A stretch of 64,000 nucleotides of DNA from Sphingomonas sp. LaA6.9 (GTDB taxonomy: Bacteria; Pseudomonadota; Alphaproteobacteria; Sphingomonadales; Sphingomonadaceae), in contig NZ_JAKVIO010000002.1 of assembly GCF_022601895.1 (NCBI RefSeq), positions 62,001 through 126,000 on the forward strand. The letters run 5' to 3'. The position numbers were made by a program, and so were the translations under genes. Below, piece after piece: positions 26,994 to 35,025 of the stretch. Position 1 is the first letter of the stretch. Each line of letters begins with the position of its first letter. Below the pieces are notes generated by a model that saw nothing but the letters and a program-made list of their open reading frames with translations, searched no databases and had not been told where the DNA came from.

Positions 26994-28264
26994 TGGCGGT
27001 TGTCACCGAAGCTGACGGGCTTGATCTCAGCCAGTACCTCAAGGCTGGCGACCGGATCGTCATGGGGCAGGCCTGTGGCGAGCCCATAACACTGGTTGAG
27101 GCGCTGATCGCGCAAGGCCGCGATATCGGCGGCCTGAGCGCCTTTATCGCCACCAGCTTTTCGGGCCTGTTCACCCCCGACACTGCCGACAGCTTCGCCC
27201 TTTCCAGCATGGGCGCGATCGGCGCGCTCAGAAGCATGACCAAAGCGGGCAAGCTCGCGGTCATCCCCGTCCATGTCAGCCAGGTCGCGCCGTTGATCAG
27301 CGCGGGCATCATCGGCTGCGATGTCGCGTTCATTCAGGTCAGCCCGGCCGATGCCGACGGCAACCATAGCTGCGGCCTGATCAGCGACTATGTCCGCGCC
27401 GCGGTGGACAAGGCGCGCATCGTCATTGCCGAGGTCAACGATCAGATCCCTTATACGCCGGGCGAACTCATCGCGGGATCGCAGATCGACGTCGCGGTGC
27501 ACGTCTCGCGCGCGCCCGTGGAAGTACTACCTGCGAAAATCACCGCGATCGACGAGGCGATCGCGCGCCACTGCGCCGCCTTTATCGGTGACGGATCGGT
27601 GATCCAGACCGGCGTCGGCGCGGTGCCCGACGCGATCCTGCGCCTACTCCTCGACCGCAAGGATCTGGGCGTCCATTCGGGAATGCTTGGCGACGGTCTT
27701 GTCGAGCTCGTCGAGGCGGGCGTCGTCACCAATGCACGCAAGGAAATCGACGCGGGCGTTTCGATCAATGGCGCGCTGATCGGCACCGAACGGCTCTATA
27801 AATGGGCGCATAACAACCCGCAGATCCGCATGTGCGCGACCAGCTACACGCACGATGCCGCGGTGCTGGGGCAGCTTTCGCGCCTCGTCACGATCAATTC
27901 GGCACTTGAGGTCGACCTGACCGGGCAGGTGAATGCCGAGCAGAGCGGGGCGGCCTATCTTGGCGGCACGGGCGGTCAGCTCGATTTCGTCCGCGCGGGC
28001 GCCCGTTCGCCCGGGGGGCACGCGATCATCGCGCTTTCGGCGACCGCGAAGGGCGGTGCGCTGAGCAAGATCGTGCCGACGCTGTCGGGGCCGGTGACGA
28101 CCGCGCGCACCGAAGTCGACCTGATCGTCACCGAATTCGGCGCGGCGGAACTCAAGGGTCAGAGCCTTGCCGAACGCACCCGCCGCCTGATCGCTATCGC
28201 GCATCCCGATTTCCGCGAGGAGTTCGATCGGGCAGCACATGTCATCCAGCAAAGGGGCTTCTAG
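26993..28264 (+). CDS. Acetyl-CoA hydrolase/4-hydroxybutyrate CoA-transferase family protein
   Basis: A 423-residue class I CoA-transferase-like protein (ACH1/AbfT family), with GVGAVPDAIL near residue 210, YLGGTGGQLDFVRGA-like sequence near 325, and a C-terminal TEFGAAELKGQSLAERTR. Where AbfT-type transferases have the catalytic Glu in an H-S/T-E-M motif, this protein reads VHSGMLGDGLVEL (about residues 226-238). One base (GGA for GAA) separates the two. This may mark a hydrolase or otherwise different subgroup. It overlaps the upstream gene by 1 bp and abuts the enoyl-CoA hydratase directly. Confidence 0.83.
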   Translation: MAVVTEADGLDLSQYLKAGDRIVMGQACGEPITLVEALIAQGRDIGGLSAFIATSFSGLFTPDTADSFALSSMGAIGALRSMTKAGKLAVIPVHVSQVAPLISAGIIGCDVAFIQVSPADADGNHSCGLISDYVRAAVDKARIVIAEVNDQIPYTPGELIAGSQIDVAVHVSRAPVEVLPAKITAIDEAIARHCAAFIGDGSVIQTGVGAVPDAILRLLLDRKDLGVHSGMLGDGLVELVEAGVVTNARKEIDAGVSINGALIGTERLYKWAHNNPQIRMCATSYTHDAAVLGQLSRLVTINSALEVDLTGQVNAEQSGAAYLGGTGGQLDFVRAGARSPGGHAIIALSATAKGGALSKIVPTLSGPVTTARTEVDLIVTEFGAAELKGQSLAERTRRLIAIAHPDFREEFDRAAHVIQQRGF

Positions 28265-29032
28265 ATGAGCGACGCGGTTCTGTTCGATGCGCGCGAGGAC
28301 GGCATCGCGATCATCACCATCAACCGGCCCGACCAGCGCAACTGCCTCTCGCGCGAGGTCCGCGAAGGCTTGCGTGGCGCGTGGGAGCGGTTCGAGCGGG
28401 ATCCCGCGCTACGTGTGGCCATCCTGACGGGCGCGGGCGAAAAGGCATTCTGCGCGGGCGGCGACCTCAAGGAAATGGTCGAGACGGGCATGACGGTGCC
28501 GCCGCTGGACATGTACGCGCTGCCCTATGACACGATCGAGCTCAGCAAGCCGACCATCGCTGCGGTCAACGGCATAGCCTTCGCGGGGGGCTGGATGATC
28601 GCGCAGGCCTGCGACCTGTGCGTTGCGAGCACGAGCGCAAAATTCGCGATCACCGAGGTCAAGGTCGGGCGGGGATCGCCCTGGGCCGCACCGCTCATCC
28701 ACATGATCCCGCAGCGCATCATGATGGAGATCATCCTGACCGGAAAGCCGATCACCGCGCAGCGCGCCTATGAAATCGGTCTGGTCAATCGCCTTGCCGA
28801 ACCAGAGGCGCTGATGGAGTGCGCGCTCGAACTCGCAGGCGAAATCCTCGACGGCGCGCCATTGTCGGTGAAGGCGGGGCGCGAAACGGTAATGCTGGCA
28901 ACCGAAATGGGTCGTGCGGCGGCGCTTCAGGCCGCCCGATCCGCGCACGAACATTGCTACAACAGCGAAGACGCGCAGGAAGGCCCGCGCGCTTTTGCCG
29001 ACAAACGCCGCCCGGAATGGAAGGGCCGCTGA
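28265..29032 (+). CDS. Enoyl-CoA hydratase/isomerase (crotonase family)
   Basis: A 255-residue crotonase: INRPDQRNCLS near the N-terminus, oxyanion-hole AFCAGGDLKEM near residue 62, a second backbone-NH block in FAGGWMIAQACDLCVA near 105, and ITEVKVGRGSPWAAPL near 130 with a Glu at the hydratase acid/base position. It starts immediately after the preceding stop codon (TAGATG). It is the fourth gene of the acyl-CoA operon and should hydrate the enoyl-CoA made by the dehydrogenase. Confidence 0.9.
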   Translation: MSDAVLFDAREDGIAIITINRPDQRNCLSREVREGLRGAWERFERDPALRVAILTGAGEKAFCAGGDLKEMVETGMTVPPLDMYALPYDTIELSKPTIAAVNGIAFAGGWMIAQACDLCVASTSAKFAITEVKVGRGSPWAAPLIHMIPQRIMMEIILTGKPITAQRAYEIGLVNRLAEPEALMECALELAGEILDGAPLSVKAGRETVMLATEMGRAAALQAARSAHEHCYNSEDAQEGPRAFADKRRPEWKGR

Positions 29033-29196
29033 TCGCCACGGCGCTTTTTGGTCGCCCCGATCAAGCCGGGCGGGATATTCTGTGCGAGATTGGGCAGGAT
29101 AGGGCCTGCCATACGGGCAGGTCGCGCCGGAGCAATCGGGGTGCAGGACCATTGTGCGTCACACCCGCGGCGCGGATATGATGAAATGAGGATGCG

Positions 29197-30558
29197 ATGA
29201 ACGAGATCAGCAAGGTCGCCACCCCTGGCGAGGAATTGATCGAACCGATCACCGTCCCGGCAGAAGCGTATATTTCGGCGGACTATGCGCGCGCCGAAGC
29301 CGATCGGCTGTGGCACAAGGTCTGGCTGCAGGCGGGCCGCATCGAGGAAATTCCCGAAACCGGCAATTTCATCACCTATGACATCATGGACACCTCGGTC
29401 ATCATCGTGCGGACCGCGCCCGACGCGATCAGGGCCTATCACAATGTCTGCCCGCATCGCGGCCGCCGGCTGATCGACACTCCGCCGGGCGCGCGCAATG
29501 CCCGCGGCAAGAAGACGAACTTCGTCTGCGGCTTTCATGGCTGGACGTTTGACAGGGAAGGGCAGTGCACCTTCGTCAATCATCAGGACGACTGGAAGGG
29601 GGCACTCACGCCTGAACGGACGAGCCTCGGCAAGGTCAACGTCGACACATGGGGCGGCTGGATCTGGATCAACCTCGATCCCGATTGCGGGCCGCTGGCC
29701 GACTATCTCGGGCCCGTGCCCGAAATGCTCGACCCGTTCGAGCTCCAGAACATGCGCTTCCGCTGGCGCAAGTGGATCGTGTTCGAGTGCAACTGGAAGG
29801 TCGCGCTCGAGGCGTTCAGCGAAACCTATCACGTCCAGACGACGCATCCCGAATTCAACGCATTCGGCGAGTTTCGCGGCTGGGCGCGCAAGCACGGCCT
29901 GCACACCAATATCGGCTATGAAGCCCCCAAGAATATGGACGAGAACCAGGCCAAGCTGCGCATCGGTTCGGGCGAGGATCCACGTCTCTCGACCGCGGAA
30001 ATGCAGGTGTACACCTGGGAAAACGCCAACACCAACACGACGATGACGCTGGTCAACGCCGCCAAGCGCCTGAAGGACGAGCTTCCCGAAGGGACGCCCG
30101 CGATGGAAGTGCTCCAGCACTGGCTCAAGTCGGCGCGCGCGGATGACGAAAAGCGCGGCGTCTTCTGGCCCGTCGTCGAGCCCGCGCATACCGCGAAGAG
30201 CGGCACCGCATGGCAGATCTTCCCCAACTTCCAGATCGGCCATGCCGTCAACAACATGCTCTGCTATTCGGCGCGGCCCTATGGCGGCGATCCCGACAAG
30301 TGCATCTTCGAAGCCGCGGTCTACGAGCTGTTCCCCAAGGGCGAAGAGCCCGAGACCGAATGGGAATATACCGAGCCTCAGAACTGGCCGCCCGTTCTCC
30401 AGCAGGATTTCGCCAATATGGCGGCAGTCCAGCAGGGCATGAAGAATGTCGGCTTCCGCGGCACCCAGCCCAATCCCTATATGGAGCGCGCGGTCGCCAG
30501 CCTGCATCATAATCTTGCGCGCTATATGGGCACGGGGGCGCCACAGCCGCTCAAATAG
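29197..30558 (+). CDS. Rieske non-heme iron oxygenase, alpha subunit
   Basis: A 453-residue terminal oxygenase. The Rieske ligands are C85-x-H87 (CPH) and C111-x2-H114 (CGFH); the iron-site histidines are H212-x4-H217 (TYHVQTTH). GAGGA precedes the ATG by a few bases. It follows the enoyl-CoA hydratase after 164 bp, in which I see only a short inverted repeat (CCTGCC / GGCAGG near 29107), so it may have its own promoter. No beta subunit, ferredoxin or reductase is adjacent. A GST-like gene follows. Confidence 0.92.
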   Translation: MNEISKVATPGEELIEPITVPAEAYISADYARAEADRLWHKVWLQAGRIEEIPETGNFITYDIMDTSVIIVRTAPDAIRAYHNVCPHRGRRLIDTPPGARNARGKKTNFVCGFHGWTFDREGQCTFVNHQDDWKGALTPERTSLGKVNVDTWGGWIWINLDPDCGPLADYLGPVPEMLDPFELQNMRFRWRKWIVFECNWKVALEAFSETYHVQTTHPEFNAFGEFRGWARKHGLHTNIGYEAPKNMDENQAKLRIGSGEDPRLSTAEMQVYTWENANTNTTMTLVNAAKRLKDELPEGTPAMEVLQHWLKSARADDEKRGVFWPVVEPAHTAKSGTAWQIFPNFQIGHAVNNMLCYSARPYGGDPDKCIFEAAVYELFPKGEEPETEWEYTEPQNWPPVLQQDFANMAAVQQGMKNVGFRGTQPNPYMERAVASLHHNLARYMGTGAPQPLK

Positions 30559-30636
30559 GGCGATCGGGCCAGAGCGCAGTTTTGCGTGCCGCGATGCCGG
30601 CAAGGGCTGGCTCACGGGCCGGCCTGACCCTAAACC

Positions 30637-31281
30637 ATGCGGATGATACCGCCTTTGCCCCGCCTCTATTCCTTCCGCCGCTGCCCCTATGCGATGCGCG
30701 CGCGAATGGCGCTGCTGGCGAGCGGCGTGCCCTTCGGTCTGACCGAGGTTTCGCTCAAGGCCAAGCCGCCTGCCATGCTCGCGGCCAGCCCCAAGGGGAC
30801 AGTGCCCGTTCTCGTTCTTCAGGACGGACGGGTGCTGGACGAGAGCCTCGACATCATGCGCTGGGCGCTGGCGCAGCACGATCCCGAGCACTGGCTCGTC
30901 GATGACCGCGAGGGCAGCGAAACCCGCGCGCTGATCGCGCGCAATGACGGCCCCTTCAAGCACCATCTCGATCGCTACAAATATGCGAACCGATACTCGG
31001 CCTCCGCCGATGCGATGTCGGCCGAGGATCGCCGCGCCGCCGCCATGGCAATCCTCACCGACCTCGATACCCGCCTGACGGGCCGGGGCAACCTCGTCAG
31101 CAAGCATCCGACCCTCGCCGATATCGCGATCTTCCCGTTCATTCGGCAATTTTCCCGCCATGATGCCGACTGGTGGGCGAGCCAGCCCGTCCCGCGGCTT
31201 CAGCAATGGCTCGATCGGAACCTGTCATCGCCACTCTTTAAGATGGCCATGCGCAAGGACGCGTTTGTCGACGATTCATAA
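30637..31281 (+). CDS. Glutathione S-transferase-like protein
   Basis: A 214-residue protein with a thioredoxin-like N-terminal GST domain: LYSFRRCPYAMRARMAL (CPYA, a Cys-type active site) and KGTVPVLVLQDGRVLDESLDIMRW (the cis-Pro and glutathione-binding E-S pair). A helical C-terminal domain with LADIAIFPFIRQF follows. Function may be glutathione-dependent reduction or isomerisation of an aromatic intermediate. An ATG two codons in (30643) is an alternative start. It is 78 bp downstream of the Rieske oxygenase and last in the run. Confidence 0.85.
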   Translation: MRMIPPLPRLYSFRRCPYAMRARMALLASGVPFGLTEVSLKAKPPAMLAASPKGTVPVLVLQDGRVLDESLDIMRWALAQHDPEHWLVDDREGSETRALIARNDGPFKHHLDRYKYANRYSASADAMSAEDRRAAAMAILTDLDTRLTGRGNLVSKHPTLADIAIFPFIRQFSRHDADWWASQPVPRLQQWLDRNLSSPLFKMAMRKDAFVDDS

Positions 31282-31307
31282 CGGCCTTTCGCGCGGGCAT
31301 GGCCGGG

Positions 31308-31327
31308 ATGTCCTGGAATGCGGACAA
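31308..31327 (+). repeat. 20-bp direct repeat flanking Cys-rich genes, left copy
   Basis: ATGTCCTGGAATGCGGACAA. The right copy at 32007-32026 differs at one base (C to G at position 6). The two copies are 699 bp apart and bracket both cysteine-rich miniproteins. Confidence 0.55.
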
Positions 31328-31393
31328 TCCAACTAGCCAATCTTGCCGTATTGGCGCGCGGCTAGTAGCGTCGGAACTATTAAGGAGTTCCCG

Positions 31394-31549
31394 ATGAAAA
31401 AGCTTCTGATTGCCGTAGCCTTGACAGCGCTTGCGCCTACCGCTGCGCTCGCAATGGATTGCTGCAAGGATTGCGCTTGCTGCAAAGACAAAATGGACGC
31501 TCACGGCGACCATCAGCCCGAACCAGCCCCGGCCCCTCAGCCCAAGTAA
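31394..31549 (+). CDS. Secreted Cys-rich miniprotein
   Basis: A 51-residue protein with AAGGAG before ATG 31394. Residues 1-21 form a classic signal peptide (MKKLLIAVALTALAPTAALA), leaving a mature chain of about 31 residues that begins with MDCCKDCACCKDKMDAHGDH. Six cysteines in CC-x2-C-x-CC spacing followed by two His suggest metal (zinc, copper or mercury) binding in the periplasm. The tail is proline-rich. I know of no named function. A second Cys-rich gene follows 162 bp later. Confidence 0.8.
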   Translation: MKKLLIAVALTALAPTAALAMDCCKDCACCKDKMDAHGDHQPEPAPAPQPK

Positions 31550-31582
31550 ATGAGCGACTGCGGTTGCGAGCCAACCACCGCT

Positions 31583-31606
31583 GACGCGGCGTAACAACGC
31601 CGCGTC
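31583..31606 (+). terminator. Hairpin after Cys-rich miniprotein gene
   Basis: A perfect 9-bp stem GACGCGGCG / CGCCGCGTC with a 6-base loop, 34 bp after the stop codon. No T-run follows, so it is a candidate terminator or mRNA-stabilising hairpin only. Confidence 0.4.
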
Positions 31607-31711
31607 CCGGGCGCTGCGAGCCGGGTTCTCTCGGCGCTGGTCCGACATTCCGCGGGTCCGTCAACAGCCTTGCCGTCGTCGGGCTAATTCTGCTCGCTCT
31701 GTCGAAAACTT

Positions 31712-31942
31712 ATGGCTGAACTGCAGAGCACCATCACCTGCCCCCAATGCGGTGGCACGACGACGGAAACGATGCCGACTGACGCTTGCCAGTTCTTCTA
31801 CGCCTGCAAGCATTGTCAGGCTGTGCTCCGTCCGCTGGCCGGCGACTGCTGCGTGTTTTGCTCCTACGCCGACATTCCATGCCCGCCCATTCAAGAGGCC
31901 AGAAACGGCGACAGCGCCGATGGTTGCTGCTCGCCGAGCTAA
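31712..31942 (+). CDS. GDCCVFCSY small Cys-rich protein
   Basis: A 76-residue cytoplasmic protein with four Cys clusters: CPQCGG (residues 10-15), CKHC (32-35), GDCCVFCSY near 44-52 with IPCPPIQ, and a terminal GCCSPS. The first two CxxC pairs look like a zinc ribbon. The GDCCVFCSY...CPPIQ signature is, as I recall, found in small proteins associated with mercury and heavy-metal resistance loci; no mer genes are in this window. No clear ribosome-binding site precedes the ATG. Confidence 0.75.
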   Translation: MAELQSTITCPQCGGTTTETMPTDACQFFYACKHCQAVLRPLAGDCCVFCSYADIPCPPIQEARNGDSADGCCSPS

Positions 31943-31955
31943 TGTCCGAAAATGG

Positions 31956-31974
31956 GTCCGGACGGTCCGGTTTT
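31956..31974 (+). repeat. Dispersed 19-bp repeat, copy B
   Basis: GTCCGGACGGTCCGGTTTT, matching copy A at 23427-23445 in 18 of 19 bases. It lies just after the GDCCVFCSY gene. Confidence 0.5.
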
Positions 31975-32006
31975 GTCGAGGGCATGCGATGTCGCCAGCG
32001 TCCGAA

Positions 32007-32026
32007 ATGTCGTGGAATGCGGACAA
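32007..32026 (+). repeat. 20-bp direct repeat flanking Cys-rich genes, right copy
   Basis: ATGTCGTGGAATGCGGACAA, one mismatch to the left copy at 31308-31327 and in the same orientation. Confidence 0.55.
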
Positions 32027-32203
32027 GCGGCTCTTAGGCGCGACAGACGGAAAGCTGACATCCGATTATGATCTGCCTTTGTAGTGAAGCGACCCGTTGC
32101 GGTCGCTGGTGAGCTGGCTATTCTCCTTCCGGGAAGGGGAGTTTCAAGTGAAGCGAGTGTTTCTTGCGGCGGCTATCGGCGTCGTGTTCTGGGTGCGCGA
32201 GCT

Positions 32204-32752
32204 GTGAGGGTGCTGCGCAGGGTCATCGAGCTGGTCGACAAAGACGTCGCGGCAAACTCCAAGCCTATCTCATTGATCGGCATGATAATCCCCTTTGTGC
32301 CATTTATGATCTTTGTCGACAGCGCACCGGCGGACAGCTACCCGGTCCTAGGCGGAGTCGCCTTAGCAGCTAGCATCGGTTGGGGATTATTTGTCATGTG
32401 GCGTTTGCTGCGCCAGTTGAAGACAGAGTTTTTAGGATACCGAAAGACTCTCGGTGCAATGCGGTTATGGGCGCTGGGTGTCGGCACCGTCTTATTTATC
32501 CTGCTTTTGGCCGCAGCCGACATTTGGCTGTCGAACAAGATCGGCTGGCCAGAGGCTTACGGATTCGACTGTCGGGGGCGCGGCTGCTATTTCCAGGACC
32601 TAGCTCATAGCCCGAAGTTGTTACACGGTGGCAGCGTATATGAGCTGGGGCTGTTCTGCTTGTTGTGGTTGCTCCCCGCCTGCGTTGTCGTCGGCGTTAT
32701 CTTCGCCCTTTTTAGACGAAGGCGTCGCAACGCCATTGAGCCAATGGATTGA
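32204..32752 (+). CDS. Hypothetical integral membrane protein
   Basis: A 182-residue frame from GTG 32204 with four likely membrane segments: SLIGMIIPFVPFMIFV, GVALAASIGWGLFVMW, LWALGVGTVLFILLLAAADIW, and LFCLLWLLPACVVVGVIFALF, ending in an Arg-rich tail. Between segments 3 and 4 is a short loop with two Cys (FDCRGRGC). The start is uncertain, because the frame is open to a GTG at 32084. A 19-codon open frame (GTG 32148, after GGGGAG) ends in a GTGA overlap at 32204-32207 and could be a leader for coupled translation. The function is unknown. Confidence 0.5.
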   Translation: MRVLRRVIELVDKDVAANSKPISLIGMIIPFVPFMIFVDSAPADSYPVLGGVALAASIGWGLFVMWRLLRQLKTEFLGYRKTLGAMRLWALGVGTVLFILLLAAADIWLSNKIGWPEAYGFDCRGRGCYFQDLAHSPKLLHGGSVYELGLFCLLWLLPACVVVGVIFALFRRRRRNAIEPMD

Positions 32753-33061
32753 ATCTACGCGTTCCCCGAGGTCTCGGCTACCGCCTCTCCAGCGGGAAAG
32801 CGATAAACTGACTGTCGGGATTTGGGATGGTAGTTTGGCAGCGGCCATGACCAAAAAGTCGTCGCCAGCAGCCAATAAACCGCTGTCCTACACGTCCCCG
32901 TTCTGTCACGGTTCGGTCGGCAATTGGCTATTTGAACCGTGCAGATGCGAAGCAAGGCGTTGATCGAAAAACCCGATCAACGCGGGCGCATTGATTGAGG
33001 GGGTTTTTCCCGCAGGGCTGACCATCCTGAACTTTGAAGGCTGGCGCACAACCGGGATGTC
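32753..33061. other. Gene-free interval
   Basis: About 309 bp between the membrane protein stop and the LLM gene stop. Open frames here lack family-like sequence. The only structure I see is the hairpin at 32957-32983. Confidence 0.5.
32957..32983. terminator. Perfect 10-bp hairpin downstream of LLM gene
   Basis: GCGTTGATCG / CGATCAACGC with a 7-base loop (AAAAACC). It lies 79 bp past the stop of the minus-strand LLM gene and could end that transcript. No T-run follows on the minus strand. Confidence 0.4.
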
Positions 33062-34072
33062 TCAACGAAAGGCGGGAATCACCTCGTTCGCGAAGAGTTC
33101 GGCATAGGGCATGAATCTCGCGGGTGGCAGGCCGGGCGGAAGCATCATCATGAAGTGCTCCACGGGGATCCGTGCCTGCATCGCCCTGAAATGGTCGATC
33201 GCCTGTTCGGGCGTCAGGATCTTCAGGATTCCGCTCGTCTTGAAGGCTTCGAGCGACATGGGCTTCAGCGCCACGTCGTCGATCCCCGAGGCCTTGTCCT
33301 CGTTGAGCCACTGCCCATAGGTGTTGTTGACGTGGTGGAAATAGGGCGCGAGCTCGTCCATCGCGGTTTGGGGATCGCGCGCGACGGTCAGGAACAATCC
33401 CTGGATGCGGATGCGCGCCTCGGCCGGGTCCTTGCCTTCCTCGCGCAGCTTGTCGGCATAGAGGCCGCACACATCCTCGTTGCCGAAATAGCCGTCGGCA
33501 TATTTGGCCACGCGCGCCAGCGCCTTTTCGGCAAAGCCGCCGATATAGAGCGGGATCTGGCCGCGCGGGGATTGCGGCATGATCGCTGCATTGTTGACGG
33601 TGTAATGCCTGCCTTCGAAGCTGACCGTCGCGCCCGCCCATAGCTTGCGCACGATCTCAAGAAATTCATCGAACTGGCTGCCACGCTTTGAGAAATCTAC
33701 GCCGTAAGCTTCGGTCTCGCGGCGGCGATAGCCGATGGCCAGCGCCATTTCGAGGCGGCCGTTGGAGAGGATGTCGAGCACCGCGCATTCCTCGGCGAAG
33801 CGCACGGGATGGTAGAGTGGGGCAAGCGCGATCGCCGATCCGATCCGGATCCGCTTTGTGCGCGCCGCGATCGCCGCGAGCGCGACGAGCGGGGAGGGCA
33901 TATAGCCGTCCTCGGCGCCGTGGTGCTCGGGCACCCAGGCGCCCTCGAACCCGACCGTCTCGCTCCAGCTGATGAAGTCGAGTATCTCGGCATAGAGGTT
34001 GGCGGATGGCCGGTGCCACTGTGGCGGATTCCGGAAATCGCAGAGATAGCCGAAGGTCAGTTTGGGGGGCAT
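33062..34072 (-). CDS. LLM-class (luciferase-like, F420-type) oxidoreductase
   Basis: A 336-residue luciferase-family TIM barrel: LTFGYLCDFRNPPQW, FEGAWVPEHHGAEDGYMPSP, IGSAIALAPLYHPVRFAEECAVLDILSNGRLEMALAIGYR, then PLYIGGFAEKALARVAKYADGYF near residue 180. The active-site EHH region and the barrel pattern fit flavin- or F420-dependent oxidoreductases or monooxygenases. AAGGA lies before the ATG at 34072. It is the gene after the TauD-type dioxygenase on the same strand, but a hairpin terminator separates them, so it may have its own promoter. Confidence 0.85.
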   Translation of the reverse strand: MPPKLTFGYLCDFRNPPQWHRPSANLYAEILDFISWSETVGFEGAWVPEHHGAEDGYMPSPLVALAAIAARTKRIRIGSAIALAPLYHPVRFAEECAVLDILSNGRLEMALAIGYRRRETEAYGVDFSKRGSQFDEFLEIVRKLWAGATVSFEGRHYTVNNAAIMPQSPRGQIPLYIGGFAEKALARVAKYADGYFGNEDVCGLYADKLREEGKDPAEARIRIQGLFLTVARDPQTAMDELAPYFHHVNNTYGQWLNEDKASGIDDVALKPMSLEAFKTSGILKILTPEQAIDHFRAMQARIPVEHFMMMLPPGLPPARFMPYAELFANEVIPAFR

Positions 34073-34101
34073 TGAGCGTCCTTCGATGATGGCAAGAAAA
34101 T

Positions 34102-34133
34102 GCCCCCGCCGTCACGCACTGGACGACGGGGGC
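34102..34133 (-). terminator. Rho-independent-like terminator after tauD-type gene
   Basis: A 12-bp stem with one mismatch (GCCCCCGCCGTC / GACGACGGGGGC) and an 8-base loop lies 24 bp after the stop. On the minus strand it is followed by ATTTTCTTG; on the plus strand by GCCTTTTTG. It is usable in either direction and should separate the dioxygenase from the LLM gene. Confidence 0.65.
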
Positions 34134-34156
34134 GCCTTTTTGTCACGCCGACCGGC

Positions 34157-35002
34157 TCATTCGAAGGGCTCTTCGCCCTGCAGCTTGGTGCGGTGCATCA
34201 TGCGGTTGCAGTCGGGATCATATTTCTCGGCGCGGTGCATCGTGCCGGTGTTGTCCCAGATGACCAGGTCGCCCACGCTCCATTCATGGCTGTAGCTGAA
34301 TTCCTCGCGGGTCGCCCATTCGCGCAGACCGACAAGGATCTCGGCGCTCTTCATCGGCGTGACATTGGTGACGCGGTGCGCGGTGCAGCCGAGGACCAGC
34401 GATTTGCGGCCCGATTTGTGGTTCCACACCAGCGGCAGTTCGTTCTCGCCGATCGCCTGCATGCCTTTGATTTTCGCCAGGCTCGGCTCGGGCTCGTAAT
34501 AGAACACCGTCGCCCAGACCGAATGGACGACGCGCAGCTTTTCATATTCGGCCTTCTGCTCGTCGGTCAGTGCTTCATAGGCGGCATAGGTGTTGCAGAA
34601 GCCGGTGTTGCCGCCCCATGTGGCAGGCACCTTGCACGACAGGAGCGATGCAAGGATCGGCACCTCGTTCATCGTGCCGTCGATATGCCAGTAGAGCGAG
34701 CCCTTGAGATATTCGGCGCTCTGCGGATTTTCTTTCACGTCGAGCGTGATCTTGTGGATCTTCTCGTCGCCGCCGTCGCGAATCTCGGGTGCGAAGGTGC
34801 CGAGCGTCTTCGTGAAGGCGATCTGCTCCTCGTCGGTGAAATTGATCTTGGGGAAGACGAGCACGCCGCGCTGTTCGAGGAGTTCGCGAATCTGCGGGCC
34901 GAGGTCGCCAGCGAGCAGCTCTTCCTTGGTGTTCAATATGCGGCTGCCGATGCTCGGCTTGATCTCTTCATGTGCAAAACGCGTCATTTCAGCGACGGTC
35001 AT
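34157..35002 (-). CDS. TauD/TfdA-type 2-oxoglutarate Fe(II) dioxygenase
   Basis: A 281-residue dioxygenase of the TauD/TfdA family: WHIDGT supplies the proximal H-x-D iron ligands near residue 105, and GTMHRAEKYDPDCNRMMHRT supplies the distal His and the 2-oxoglutarate-binding Arg near 255-270. AGGAG precedes the ATG. It lies 38 bp downstream of a TetR gene on the same strand, with a near-perfect 22-bp palindrome in the gap. It probably hydroxylates a small hydrophobic acid or cleaves an ether/ester in the pathway. Confidence 0.88.
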   Translation of the reverse strand: MTVAEMTRFAHEEIKPSIGSRILNTKEELLAGDLGPQIRELLEQRGVLVFPKINFTDEEQIAFTKTLGTFAPEIRDGGDEKIHKITLDVKENPQSAEYLKGSLYWHIDGTMNEVPILASLLSCKVPATWGGNTGFCNTYAAYEALTDEQKAEYEKLRVVHSVWATVFYYEPEPSLAKIKGMQAIGENELPLVWNHKSGRKSLVLGCTAHRVTNVTPMKSAEILVGLREWATREEFSYSHEWSVGDLVIWDNTGTMHRAEKYDPDCNRMMHRTKLQGEEPFE

Positions 35003-35025
35003 GATCGACTCTCCTATCGACTAGA

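Noticed and set aside
28957-31206. Open frame of 749 codons on the minus strand
   Set aside because: It is antisense to the Rieske oxygenase and GST-like genes. No recognisable domains or ribosome-binding site.
31943-32203. Insertion sequence remnant
   Set aside because: Direct repeats are present but no transposase fragment or terminal inverted repeats could be seen, so I report the repeats only.
32628-32963. Plus-strand open frame of 111 codons overlapping the membrane protein 3' end
   Set aside because: No ribosome-binding site, no domain-like sequence, and it overlaps a better-supported membrane protein.
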